Positions 18,930-27,146 of a DNA stretch of 64,000 nucleotides are shown piece after piece. The number at the start of each line of letters is the position of its first letter. The stretch's first letter is position 1. The position numbers and the translations under genes are program-made. Source of the DNA: Streptomyces spinosisporus. Its GTDB lineage: Bacteria > Actinomycetota > Actinomycetes > Streptomycetales > Streptomycetaceae. The notes under the pieces were generated by a model that worked only from the letters and a program-made list of their open reading frames with translations, had not been told where the DNA came from and ran no database searches. The stretch lies in assembly GCF_022698145.1 (NCBI RefSeq), contig NZ_JALDAX010000003.1:372001-436000 (forward strand), given 5' to 3'.

Positions 18930-19961
18930 ATGCGCACCTACCGCTCCTATCACCTGGAGACCCCCGGCTCGGTCGACGGCATAGTCCCCAGAGACACCCC
19001 CGGCGGCCCACCCGCACCCGGCCCCCGCGACATCCTCGTACACATCCACGCCGTCTCCCTCAACAAGCGCGATCTGCTGATCCTGGACGGCAGTTACCCC
19101 CTCAAGGCGGCCCCCGGTGTGATCCCGGTCAGTGACGGGGCCGGAGAGGTGGTGGCGGTGGGGGAGGAGGTCACGCGCTTCGGCATCGGCGACCGCGTCA
19201 CGAGCACGTACTTCCCCCGCTGGCCGGACGGCCGGATCAGCGGCGCCATGATCGACCAGCCCGGCGCGACGCTCCCCGGCATGCTCGCCGAGTACGTGCG
19301 CCTCGACGAGACGGCTGCCGTGCGGGTGCCCGACCATCTGACCTGGGAGGAGGCGGCCTGTCTGCCGTGCGCGGGTGTCACCGCATGGAACGCCCTGACC
19401 GGCGCCGAGGCCGTCCTCCCCGGCGAGACGGTTCTGACACTCGGCACCGGCGCGCTGGCGCTGTTCGCCGTGCAGTTCGCCAAGACGCTGGGAGCGCGGG
19501 TCGTGGCCACGACGTCCGGCGAGGCAAAGGCCGCACGCCTCAAGGACCTGGGCGCCGACCACGTACTGAACTACGTGGAACGTCCGCAGTGGGCTGCTGA
19601 GGTACGTGAGTTGACCGGCGGCCGTGGCGCCGACCTCGTGGTGGAGACCGGCGGACCGGACACCATCGAACAGTCGGTCCGAGCGACCGCCCTCTACGGC
19701 CGCATCGCCCTCATCGCCGCCAACAGCCCCCACAGGCACAGCCTGGAGATCTCCACCGACGCGCTCGCGTCGAGCGTGCTGACGATGCGGCGGATCTTCG
19801 TCGGCAGCCGCGCGCACTTCGAGCGGATGAACCGCGCGATCGCCCTGCACGGCCTGCGCCCGGTCGTGGACCGCGTGTTCCCGTTCGACGAGGTGCACGC
19901 GGCGTACCGCTACTACGCGACCGGAGCGGCCTTCGGCAAGGTCGTCATCCGAGTGGCGTGA
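18930..19961 (+). CDS. Zinc-less MDR alcohol dehydrogenase / quinone oxidoreductase
   Basis: The 343-residue protein is a medium-chain dehydrogenase/reductase: HAVSLNKRDLLILDGSYPL in place of the catalytic zinc Cys motif, PGVIPVSDGAGEVVAVGEEVTRF, and cofactor motif VLTLGTGALALFAVQFAKTLGARVVATT near residue 168. ADLVVETGGPDTIEQSV and the C-terminal YYATGAAFGKVVIRVA close the fold. The zinc-ligand cysteines of true alcohol dehydrogenases are missing, pointing to an NADPH quinone or enoyl reductase type. It is divergent from the MmyB-like regulator at 17986, the probable controller. Its 3' end runs into a tandem repeat at 19953. Confidence 0.88.
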   Translation: MRTYRSYHLETPGSVDGIVPRDTPGGPPAPGPRDILVHIHAVSLNKRDLLILDGSYPLKAAPGVIPVSDGAGEVVAVGEEVTRFGIGDRVTSTYFPRWPDGRISGAMIDQPGATLPGMLAEYVRLDETAAVRVPDHLTWEEAACLPCAGVTAWNALTGAEAVLPGETVLTLGTGALALFAVQFAKTLGARVVATTSGEAKAARLKDLGADHVLNYVERPQWAAEVRELTGGRGADLVVETGGPDTIEQSVRATALYGRIALIAANSPHRHSLEISTDALASSVLTMRRIFVGSRAHFERMNRAIALHGLRPVVDRVFPFDEVHAAYRYYATGAAFGKVVIRVA

Positions 19962-20050
19962 GCGTCATCCGCTGGCGTGAGTGTCACCCGCGTGGCGTGA
20001 GCGTCATCCGCTGGCGTGAGTGTCACCCGCGTGGCGTGAGTGTCATCCGG
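19953..20050. repeat. Tandem repeat of a 19/20-base unit (39-base double unit) spanning two gene ends
   Basis: The word tggcgtgagYgtcaYccgc is repeated five times in tandem, alternating cGTCATcc and tGTCACcc versions. A 39-base double unit occurs twice exactly (19953-19991 and 19992-20030), followed by a partial copy. The array begins in the last codons of the oxidoreductase gene and ends in the last codons of the convergent aldolase gene, so both stop codons lie inside it. No hairpin terminator is obvious. Confidence 0.8.
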
Positions 20051-20693
20051 CTGTCGTGAGCTGGGAGGCCTCGCGCGCCAGCGTCTCGATCCGCCCCCAG
20101 TCCCCGCCCGCGACGGCATCCGCGGGGATCATCCAAGTCCCGCCCACACAGGCGACGTTGGGCAGCTGGAGATAGTCGAGCGCGTTCGCGGCGCCGACCC
20201 CGCCCGTCGGGCAGAAGCGGGCCTGCGGCAACGGTCCCGCCAGGGACTTCAGATACGGCGCCCCACCCGCGGCCTGCGCCGGGAAGAACTTCATGTCCTG
20301 CACCCCGCGCTCCAGCAGCGCGACCACCTCGGAGGTGGTGGACACCCCCGGCAGATACGGCACTCCGGACGCCTGCATAGAGTCCAGCAGCAGATCGGTC
20401 CAGCCGGGGCTGACCAGGAAGCGCGACCCGGCGTCCACCGACTCCCGCACCTGCTCCGGCGTGATCACGGTCCCGGCCCCGACCACGGCCTCCGGCACCT
20501 CGCCGGCGATCGCGCGGATGGCACCCAGGGCGGCCGGCGTGCGCAGCGTCACCTCGATCGCGGGCAGCCCGCCGGCCACCAGGGCGCGGGCGAGCGGTAC
20601 GGCATCGGCGACGTCGTCGAGCACGACGACGGGGATGACGGGCGCGAGGTCGAGAACGGACGCGGGCAGGGAGACGGCGGGCTGCGAGGTCAT
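20043..20693 (-). CDS. eda: 2-dehydro-3-deoxyphosphogluconate (KDPG) / 4-hydroxy-2-oxoglutarate aldolase
   Basis: The 216-residue protein is a class I aldolase of the KDPG/KHG family. It shows APVIPVVVLDDVADAVPLARALVAGGLPAIEVTLRTPAAL, with the conserved Glu in the IEVTLRT segment, then VVGAGTVITPEQV, FLVSPG, and the Schiff-base Lys in MKFFPAQAAGG near residue 135. It ends with PTGGVGAANALDYL and VACVGGTWM. The reaction cleaves KDPG to pyruvate and glyceraldehyde 3-phosphate. No other Entner-Doudoroff gene is adjacent, so the pathway use is open. ATG at 20693 gives the expected N-terminus. The 3' end overlaps the tandem repeat at 19953. Confidence 0.92.
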   Translation of the reverse strand: MTSQPAVSLPASVLDLAPVIPVVVLDDVADAVPLARALVAGGLPAIEVTLRTPAALGAIRAIAGEVPEAVVGAGTVITPEQVRESVDAGSRFLVSPGWTDLLLDSMQASGVPYLPGVSTTSEVVALLERGVQDMKFFPAQAAGGAPYLKSLAGPLPQARFCPTGGVGAANALDYLQLPNVACVGGTWMIPADAVAGGDWGRIETLAREASQLTTAG

Positions 20694-20772
20694 GAACTCA
20701 TCGTGCCCCGAGGTGCGCACCCTGCGCAAAGACCATTGCGCAGAATGCAACCATGGGTGACATCAGGCCAGG

Positions 20773-21555
20773 TCAGTGGACTTCATGCACCAACACGTCG
20801 AGCATCCACGCCTTCCCGTTCCCCTTCGGAGGCTCCACCTCGACGACGTACCCGAGGTCGCGCAGCGCCTCCACCAGCTCGGCCGGACTTTTGGGCGCCG
20901 CGCCCGCCGTCAGCAGGCTCCGTACGATCCGCCCCTTGGTCGCCTTGTTGAAGTGGCTGACGACCTTGCGGGTCGGCGCGTGCAGCACGCGTACGCTCGC
21001 CGTTCGCCCGGCCGGCTCGCCCTTCGGCTTCCAGGCGGCGGCGTAGGCGGAGGAGCGCAGGTCGAGGACCAGCCCGTCCCCGGCGGCCTCCGCCAGCACC
21101 TCCGCCATCGGCGCCCGCCAGTGCGCGCCGAGTGCCCCGAGCCCGGGCAGCTTCACGCCCATCGAGCAGCGGTAGGAGGGGATGCGGTCGTTGACGCGGA
21201 CCGCGCCCCAGAGCCCGGAGAACACGAGGAGGGAGCGGGTGGCCCGCCGTTTTGCGGCCGCGTCGAGCGACGCCAGGTCGAGGGCGTCGTAGAGGACACC
21301 GGTGTAGATCTCCCCGGCGGGCCGGGCTCCGGCCGTCGGCAGCTCGACGTTCTTCGCGATCTCCCCGCGCAGCCCCTCGCTCAGCCCGAGCACCTCGCGC
21401 GCCTTCTCCTCGTCCCCGGAACACAGCTCGACCAGCTCGCCGAGCACGGCCTCACGGGCGGCGGTCAGTCCGGGCAGCGACAGCGACTCCAGCTTCAGCG
21501 GGGCGCCACGCCCGGAGGTCGCCTTGCCTTCGGAGGGCGGCAGCAGGACCAGCAC
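20773..21555 (-). CDS. yaaA: YaaA/DUF328 peroxide-stress protein
   Basis: From GTG at 21555, behind AAGGAGAT, the 260-residue protein begins VLVLLPPSEGKATSGRGAPL, the invariant YaaA N-terminus. Other family motifs are EIYTGVLYDALDLASL, LLVFSGLWGAVRVNDRIPSYRCSMG near residue 130, VLDLRSSAYAAAW, and the HFNKATKGRIVRSLLT segment. In Escherichia coli YaaA lowers free iron during peroxide stress and has a DNA-binding helix-hairpin-helix-like region. The same cellular role here is inferred from family only. It is divergent from the RNB ribonuclease gene with 65 bases between starts. Confidence 0.92.
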   Translation of the reverse strand: MLVLLPPSEGKATSGRGAPLKLESLSLPGLTAAREAVLGELVELCSGDEEKAREVLGLSEGLRGEIAKNVELPTAGARPAGEIYTGVLYDALDLASLDAAAKRRATRSLLVFSGLWGAVRVNDRIPSYRCSMGVKLPGLGALGAHWRAPMAEVLAEAAGDGLVLDLRSSAYAAAWKPKGEPAGRTASVRVLHAPTRKVVSHFNKATKGRIVRSLLTAGAAPKSPAELVEALRDLGYVVEVEPPKGNGKAWMLDVLVHEVH

Positions 21556-21620
21556 GGAAGATCTCCTTCGGTTTGAGCTCCCGAACAGCGTACGGGCCCC
21601 GATCTGCATACCCTCGCTGT

Positions 21621-23078
21621 ATGCCCCGCCGCCACATCCGCGTGACCGGCGCCCCCGAGGCACCCCTCCGGGCCGCCCTCACCGCGCTGCGCACCGAACT
21701 AGGCGTCCCCGAGAGCTTCCCGCCCCAGGTGGAGGCCGAAGCCGAACGGGCCGCGAAGGCGCCGGTTCCGCCGCCGTACGACGCCACGGACATCCCCTTC
21801 TTCACGGTCGACCCGCCGACCTCCCGGGACCTCGACCAGGCGATGCACCTGTCCCGGCACGGCAGCAGGGGCTATCGCGTCCACTACGCCATCGCCGACG
21901 TCGCCGCCTTCGTCGCACCGGGAGGGGAGATCGACGCCGAGGCGCACCGCCGCGCCAACACGCTCTACTTCCCCGACGAGAAGGTCCCCCTGCACCCCTC
22001 GGTGCTCAGCGAGGGCGCCGCCAGCCTGCTCCCGGGCGAGACCCGTCCCGCCGCCCTGTGGACGATCGACCTCGACGCGGACGGCCGTACGGTCACCGTC
22101 GACGTGCGCCGCGCGCTCGTCCGCAGCCGGGCCCGCCTCGACTACGCCGCCGTACAGAAGCAGATCGACGCCGGGACGGCCGAGGAGCCGCTGGCGCTGC
22201 TGAAGGAGATCGGGCAGGCGCGGGAGCGGCTGGAGGTGGAGCGGGGCGGGATCTCGCTCAACGTTCCCGAGCAGGAGATCGTCCAGCGGAACCACGCGTA
22301 CGAGCTGAGCTTCCGGGCCCCGCTCCCGGCCGACGGCTGGAACGCGCAGATCTCGCTGCTTACGGGGATGGCGGCCGCGGACCTGATGGTGGCGGCGGGC
22401 ACGGGTGTCCTACGGACCCTGCCCGCCGCGCCCGACGGCGCGGTCGGCCGCCTGCGCCGCACCGCCGAGGCCCTCCACATCGACTGGCCGCACCACGTCT
22501 CGTACGCCCGACTGGTCCGCTCCCTGGACCCCCACCAACCCCACCACGCGGCCTTCCTCCAGGAGTGCACGACGCTGCTGCGGGGCGCGGGCTACACGGT
22601 CTTCACGGACGGTCGCCTCCCGGAGATCACCACCCACGCGGCGGTGGCGGCGCCGTACGCCCACTGCACGGCCCCGATCCGGCGGTTGGTCGACCGGTAC
22701 GCCGCCGAGATCTGCCTCGCGACCGTCGCCGGCGAGGCCCCGCCCGACTGGGTCCTCACGGCACTCGACGCGCTCCCGCACGAGATGGCCGACGGGGCCC
22801 GTCGCGCGGGCACGGTCGAGCGCGAGTGCGTCGACATCGTGGAGGCGGCGCTGCTCAAGGACCGGGTGGGGGAGGTCTTCGACGGCTACGTGGTGGAGAT
22901 CGAGGACCACAAACCCACGCTCGGGAAAGTGCAGTTGACGTCTCCGGCGGTCATCGGGCGGGTCGAAGGGGGTGGGGCGCTGCCGCTGGGGGAGCGGTTG
23001 CGGGTGCGGCTCTTGCAGGCTGACCCGGGGTCGGGCTCGGGGTCGGGCTTGGCGAAGGTGCGGTTCGCGCCTGCTTGA
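21621..23078 (+). CDS. RNB-domain ribonuclease (RNase II/R family, short actinobacterial form)
   Basis: The 485-residue protein contains an RNB catalytic domain: FFTVDPPTSRDLDQAMHLSR near residues 55-75 has the metal-binding Asp cluster, followed by YRVHYAIADVAAFV and RANTLYFPDEKVPLHPSVLSEGAASLLPG. YAHCTAPIRRLVDRYAAEICLA near residue 350 carries the conserved Arg motif. Terminal OB-fold regions are short compared with full RNase R. The family degrades single-stranded RNA 3' to 5'. The last 128 bases, encoding GSGSGSG and the final residues, overlap a convergent minus-strand gene. Confidence 0.92.
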   Translation: MPRRHIRVTGAPEAPLRAALTALRTELGVPESFPPQVEAEAERAAKAPVPPPYDATDIPFFTVDPPTSRDLDQAMHLSRHGSRGYRVHYAIADVAAFVAPGGEIDAEAHRRANTLYFPDEKVPLHPSVLSEGAASLLPGETRPAALWTIDLDADGRTVTVDVRRALVRSRARLDYAAVQKQIDAGTAEEPLALLKEIGQARERLEVERGGISLNVPEQEIVQRNHAYELSFRAPLPADGWNAQISLLTGMAAADLMVAAGTGVLRTLPAAPDGAVGRLRRTAEALHIDWPHHVSYARLVRSLDPHQPHHAAFLQECTTLLRGAGYTVFTDGRLPEITTHAAVAAPYAHCTAPIRRLVDRYAAEICLATVAGEAPPDWVLTALDALPHEMADGARRAGTVERECVDIVEAALLKDRVGEVFDGYVVEIEDHKPTLGKVQLTSPAVIGRVEGGGALPLGERLRVRLLQADPGSGSGSGLAKVRFAPA

Positions 23079-23649
23079 GGGCTCGGATTTCGCGTACGAG
23101 GGTGTCGGCGTCGTCGGCGTGGAAGCGGACGAGGCGGACGTCGCGTCGGCGGCCGAGGAAGGTGAAGTGGGCTACGGGCTCGGCGAGTTCGAGCGTGATG
23201 GTGGTCTGCGAGCCGACGGGGAGGTCGAGTTCGCCGTCGGGGCGGTGCGCGCGGTTGTCGTGGAAGCGCAACTCGCGTCGTACGGAGTCGACTTGCTGAA
23301 GAGGTATGCGCAGGTCGACGTGGGCGGCGCGACGGATGCGCAGGGCGTCGGGGTCGAGTACGTGCGGCCGTACGACGGAGGCGGCGTGCAGTCCGACCAC
23401 GAACAGGACGGTGTAGACGTCGAGGACGAGGACGATCCGATGCGCGGTGGGGTAGTCGCGCAGCAGGACGGACATCGTCAGGGATTCGACGACGCAGACG
23501 AAGGCGAAGCCGAACATCACGAAGCCCTGCCCACGCGCATACCCGAAGGCTTCCTTGCCCCGCGTGCCGTGCGTCCGTCGTGCGATCCAGAGGGCGAGTC
23601 CGGCCAGGAGCCGCAGCTCATGCAGGACCAGAACACGGGCGAGTCTCAC
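22951..23649 (-). CDS. Hypothetical membrane protein with cytoplasmic domain
   Basis: The 232-residue protein has about three hydrophobic segments (near residues 8-24, 42-65 and 76-96), then a soluble region (LRIRRAAHVDLRIPLQQVDSVRREL to VRLVRFHADDADTLVREIRALK) that resembles a PH-like membrane-associated fold. The tail of about 35 residues is Pro/Ser/Ala-rich low complexity and antisense to the end of the RNB gene. The start is a GTG that overlaps the MerR stop codon as GTGA, so it is co-translated with that regulator. Function is unknown; export control or membrane stress response would be guesses. Confidence 0.65.
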   Translation of the reverse strand: MRLARVLVLHELRLLAGLALWIARRTHGTRGKEAFGYARGQGFVMFGFAFVCVVESLTMSVLLRDYPTAHRIVLVLDVYTVLFVVGLHAASVVRPHVLDPDALRIRRAAHVDLRIPLQQVDSVRRELRFHDNRAHRPDGELDLPVGSQTTITLELAEPVAHFTFLGRRRDVRLVRFHADDADTLVREIRALKQARTAPSPSPTPSPTPGQPARAAPATAPPAAAPHPLRPAR

Positions 23650-24455
23650 GGCCGTCCCTCGTCGAGGATGCGCAGTGCGCGACGGATGGCCTCCGCCTGG
23701 GCCGGGGCGAAGTCGGCGAAGAAGGCGCGCAGGAAGCTGCTGTGCTGGTCGGTCATGTCCGTGGGGAGCAGGTCGCGGGGGAGGCAGGCGGCGATGGCGC
23801 GGGCGGCCTCCTCGATGCGGGGGTCGGAGGGATCGGACGGGTCGGACGGGTCGGAGGGGTCGGAGGGGTCGAACGGGTCGGACGGGTGGACGTCGGCGAG
23901 GTCGTCGAGCAGGGCGTAGACCTGGGCGGCCTGTGCGACCGCTTCAGGGCTTTCGAAGGCGGCGCCCAGCGCCGCACTGAGCCGCTCGCGGTCCTCGGGT
24001 GCCGTGGTCGTCTCGATGAGCGCGAGCACCTCGCGGTCCTTGGCGGCCATGGGGGAGTCGGCGGCGAGGTGCGCCATGTCGTGGAAGAGCGCACTGAGCC
24101 AGGGCGAGACGGGCCCTTCGGCGGGGATGCCGTCGGCAGCGTCCAGAAGCGCCCGCAGCCGCACCCGCCGCTCCCGGATCGCCGCCTCCTGCCGCGCCAG
24201 ATCCTCATCCAGCTCGCTCAGCACCTCCGCCAGATCCTTACCGGCGTCATCGGCCAACACGTCCCGCACCTCGGCCAGCCCGAGCCCCAACTCGGTCAGC
24301 CGCCGAATACGAGCGAGCACGACCGCATGCCGCAGCGTGTAGTCCCGATAACCGTTCGCCAGCCGCTCGGGCTCCGGCAGCAGGCCCTGATGGTGGTAGT
24401 GCCGCACGGCCCGCGTGGTGACGCCGACAGCAGCAGCGAGTTCTCCGATCCGCAT
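23646..24455 (-). CDS. MerR-family transcriptional regulator
   Basis: The 269-residue protein opens with MRIGELAAAVGVTTRAVRHYHHQGLLPEPERLANGYRDYT, a textbook MerR helix-turn-helix plus wing. The coiled dimerisation helix follows (LAEVLSELDEDLARQEAAIRERRVRLRALLDAA). The effector region has no metal-binding cysteines. Near residues 195-213 it contains a run of Asp-Pro-Ser units encoded by a 9-base microsatellite. The gene is coupled to the membrane protein at 22951, which may be its target. The divergent AraC gene begins 205 bases away. Confidence 0.9.
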   Translation of the reverse strand: MRIGELAAAVGVTTRAVRHYHHQGLLPEPERLANGYRDYTLRHAVVLARIRRLTELGLGLAEVRDVLADDAGKDLAEVLSELDEDLARQEAAIRERRVRLRALLDAADGIPAEGPVSPWLSALFHDMAHLAADSPMAAKDREVLALIETTTAPEDRERLSAALGAAFESPEAVAQAAQVYALLDDLADVHPSDPFDPSDPSDPSDPSDPSDPRIEEAARAIAACLPRDLLPTDMTDQHSSFLRAFFADFAPAQAEAIRRALRILDEGRP

Positions 24456-24660
24456 ACGCCCAGTAGAGAGGCTGACGCCGCGGCAGGGTCAAGCGGGCAC
24501 GGCGGGGCCTGTCGACCAAGGCCAGGCCCGACCGGGAGGTCAAGCCCCAATGCTAGGCGCGCGGTGCCATCCCCCTGTCACTGCTGGTCGACAGAGACCG
24601 CGGACTTTCTCTGAGCCTCCCGGCGTTGCACCCTGTGACGACGGAAGGGGGCGGCGACGT

Positions 24661-25482
24661 ATGGAACAGGCACTGTGGACGAGGGCTAGGCTCGGCCGCT
24701 GTGGGCCGGCGCTGGACCTGCTGACGGCGCGTTTCAACAAGCACGTCTACGCCCCGCACGCCCACGACGAGTTCACGATCGGCGTCTGCGTCGACGGCTC
24801 CGAGGTCATCGACTACCGAGGCGGCCACATCCGTACGGGCCCGGGCTCGATCGTGGTCCTGGCCCCGGGCGAGATGCACACGGGCGGCCCGGGCAACGCG
24901 ACGGACGGCTACGCCTACCGGGCCCTGTACGCCGACCCGGCCCTCCTCACCGACGGCACCTTCTCCGAAGGCCTGCCCCACTTCCGAGAGCCCCTGATAG
25001 ACGACCCGGAACTGGCAGCGGCCATCCTCCGCACCCACACTGACCTGCGCTCCTGCCCCGACCCCCTGGAAGCGGAATCCCGCCTCCCCTGGCTGCTCAC
25101 AGCTCTGGCCCGCCGCCACTCGGCGTCCCGCCCCACGTCGGACGTGATCCCTGGCGCGGACCGCATCGCAGTCGCCGTACGAGACCGCCTGGCAGACGAA
25201 CTACTGGACCCCCCGTCCCTCGCCTCACTCGCGGCGGACGTGGGCCTGTCCCGCTACCAACTCCTCCGCGCCTTCCGTACGACGATGGGGATACCGCCGT
25301 ACGCCTGGCTGGCCCAGTACCGGGTGACCAGGGCCCGCCGCCTCCTCGACACCGGCCTGCGCCCGGCCGAGGTCGCCGCCCTGGTGGGCTTCGCGGACCA
25401 GGCGCACCTGACGCGCTGGTTCCGCCGGGTGCTCGGGGTGACGCCGGCGGCGTACCGCAACAGCGTTCAAGACGACCGATAG
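24661..25482 (+). CDS. AraC-family transcriptional regulator
   Basis: The 273-residue protein has an N-terminal cupin ligand domain (YAPHAHDEFTIGVCVDGSEVIDYRGG, then PGSIVVLAPGEMHTG) and two C-terminal helix-turn-helix motifs. These are SLASLAADVGLSRYQLLRAFRTTMGIPPYAWLAQYRV and RPAEVAALVGFADQAHLTRWFRRVLGVTPAAYR, the AraC signature. A GGAAGGGGGCGG ribosome-binding region precedes ATG 24661. Cupin-type AraC proteins with this layout often control a neighbouring DMT exporter, and an EamA transporter gene starts 22 bases downstream on the same strand. Confidence 0.92.
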   Translation: MEQALWTRARLGRCGPALDLLTARFNKHVYAPHAHDEFTIGVCVDGSEVIDYRGGHIRTGPGSIVVLAPGEMHTGGPGNATDGYAYRALYADPALLTDGTFSEGLPHFREPLIDDPELAAAILRTHTDLRSCPDPLEAESRLPWLLTALARRHSASRPTSDVIPGADRIAVAVRDRLADELLDPPSLASLAADVGLSRYQLLRAFRTTMGIPPYAWLAQYRVTRARRLLDTGLRPAEVAALVGFADQAHLTRWFRRVLGVTPAAYRNSVQDDR

Positions 25483-25504
25483 CCGGGCGGCCGAAACTCT
25501 CCGT

Positions 25505-26476
25505 ATGACTGCACGCGGCTGGTTCCTGTTCTCCCTGATGGGAGTCGTCTGGGGCATCCCCTACCTGATGATCAAGGTGGCGGTGGACGCCCCGCTCTCC
25601 CCGTCCATGGTGGTGTTCACGCGCTGCGCCCTGGGCGCGCTCCTTCTTCTTCCCTTCGCGATACGCCAGGGTGGCCTGGTCCGCACCGTCCGTACGCACT
25701 GGCTGCCCATGCTGGGCTTCGCGTGCATAGAGATCATCGGCCCGTGGTTCACGCTGACGGACGCGGAGAGGAACCTGTCGAGCTCGACGGCGGGCCTGCT
25801 CATCGCGGGCGTACCGATCGTGGGTGTGGTCCTGTCCCGCTTCTTCGGGAATGTGGAGCATCTGAGCGCTCGGAGGATGACGGGGCTGGGGCTGGGCCTG
25901 GCGGGGGTGGCCGTCCTGACGATCCCGCACCTGACGGGAGGAGACGCCCGCTCCCTGGGCGAGGTCATGCTGACGGTCCTGGGCTACGCGACGGCTCCGC
26001 TCATCGCGGCCCGCTGGCTGAAGGATGTGCCGACGCTGCAGCTGACGGCGCCGTGCCTGGCGCTCGCGGCGCTGGTGTACGCGCCGGCGGCGGGGATGAG
26101 CTGGCCGAGCGAGGTGCCGTCGGCATCGGTCCTGGTGGCGCTGATCGGCCTGGGCGCAATCTGCACGGCGCTGGCCTTCGTGGCCTTCCTGGAGCTGATC
26201 AAGGAGGTGGGCCCGACGCGGGCGACGGTCTTCACGTACGTCAACCCGGCGGTGGCGGTGGCGGCGGGCGCCCTGTTCCTCGGGGAGGACCTGACGCTGG
26301 GCATCGGGGCGGCGTTCACGCTGATCCTGGCGGGGTCGGTGCTGGCGACGGCGGGCCCGGGGGCAAGCTCCGGCGCTGCCGGCCCCGGTGCTGCCGGTCC
26401 TGGCAAGGCCACCCGCCGGGTAGCATGGTCCACACGGCAGACGAGCCGGGCGGACGGCCGCGTGGAGTCCTCTTGA
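25505..26476 (+). CDS. EamA-family (DMT superfamily) transporter
   Basis: The 323-residue protein has ten predicted membrane segments in two EamA halves: WFLFSLMGVVWGIPYLMIKVA, PSMVVFTRCALGALLLLPFA, and the second-half ALIGLGAICTALAFVAFLELIKEVGPTRATVFTYVNPAVAVAAGALFLGE. The family exports amino acids, purines or other metabolites. Residues after about 285 are a Gly/Ala/Pro low-complexity tail, and the last 40 bases of the gene lie inside the RNase P RNA gene. The rnpB promoter also lies within this coding end. It follows an AraC regulator by 22 bases, so the two are likely one unit. Confidence 0.9.
   Translation: MTARGWFLFSLMGVVWGIPYLMIKVAVDAPLSPSMVVFTRCALGALLLLPFAIRQGGLVRTVRTHWLPMLGFACIEIIGPWFTLTDAERNLSSSTAGLLIAGVPIVGVVLSRFFGNVEHLSARRMTGLGLGLAGVAVLTIPHLTGGDARSLGEVMLTVLGYATAPLIAARWLKDVPTLQLTAPCLALAALVYAPAAGMSWPSEVPSASVLVALIGLGAICTALAFVAFLELIKEVGPTRATVFTYVNPAVAVAAGALFLGEDLTLGIGAAFTLILAGSVLATAGPGASSGAAGPGAAGPGKATRRVAWSTRQTSRADGRVESS
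26421..26426 (+). promoter_or_regulatory. Probable -10 element of rnpB
   Basis: TAGCAT at 26421-26426 lies about 10 bases before the predicted 5' end of RNase P RNA and fits an actinobacterial housekeeping -10 hexamer. It lies inside the coding end of the EamA gene. No convincing -35 is visible in the GC-rich stretch upstream, which is not unusual for Streptomyces promoters. Confidence 0.5.
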
Positions 26477-26854
26477 CGGAGAACTCCCCGAGGAACGTCC
26501 GGGCTCCACAGGGCAGGGTGATGGCTAACGGCCACCCGGGGTGACCCGCGGGACAGTGCCACAGAAAACAGACCGCCCGGCACTTCGGTGCCGGGTAAGG
26601 GTGAAACGGCGGTGTAAGAGACCACCAGTGCCCAGGGCGACCTGAGCAGCTAGGTAAACCCCACCCGGAGCAAGGTCAAAAGGAGCCGCTGTAAAAGGCG
26701 CGCTCTGCGGGGACGTTCGAGGGCTGCCCGCCCGAGTCCCCGGGTAGACCGCACGAGGCCGACGGCAACGTCGACCCTAGATGGATGGCCGTCGCCCCGA
26801 CTCCCGCGAGGGAGCCGGGGAACAGAACCCGGCGTACAGCCCGACTCGTCTGCC
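26437..26854 (+). ncRNA. rnpB: RNase P RNA, bacterial type A
   Basis: The region has the conserved landmarks of actinobacterial RNase P RNA. The 5' end GGCAGACGAG pairs with the 3' end CTCGTCTGCC (P1 helix). The CR-I/CR-V type motifs are GAGGAACGUCCGGGCUCCACAGGGCAG near 26490 and ACAGAACCCGGCGUACAG near 26823. AGACCGCCCGGCACUUCGGUGCCGGGUAAGGGUGAAACGGCGGUGUAAGAGACCACC lies in the specificity domain near 26570-26630. The RNA is the catalytic subunit that matures tRNA 5' ends. Boundaries are set by the P1 pairing and could shift by a few bases. Its first 40 bases overlap the end of the EamA coding sequence. Confidence 0.97.
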
Positions 26855-27146
26855 GCTTCGGTTTCTGCAATGCAGAGTTCATGATCGAACACACAGCGCC
26901 GACGCGCCCCTTCCCTCGACCCGTGACCAGATACCTCCTCAGGCCGGTACGAGTCGCGGCATCGGAGTGGATCACCCCGACGGCACCCCCGTAAGATCTT
27001 TGCTCGTGCGGACGGCCGGTGGATCGACATCTTGGGGCCGCTGTGGCGGCGAAGGTGATCACCAACGACTTGCTCTCGACGTGATCGAGAGCACGGGCAG
27101 GGGACTGGGCTGAGCAGACGATCTTGCTCCGCTGAAAGGGAGAGAC

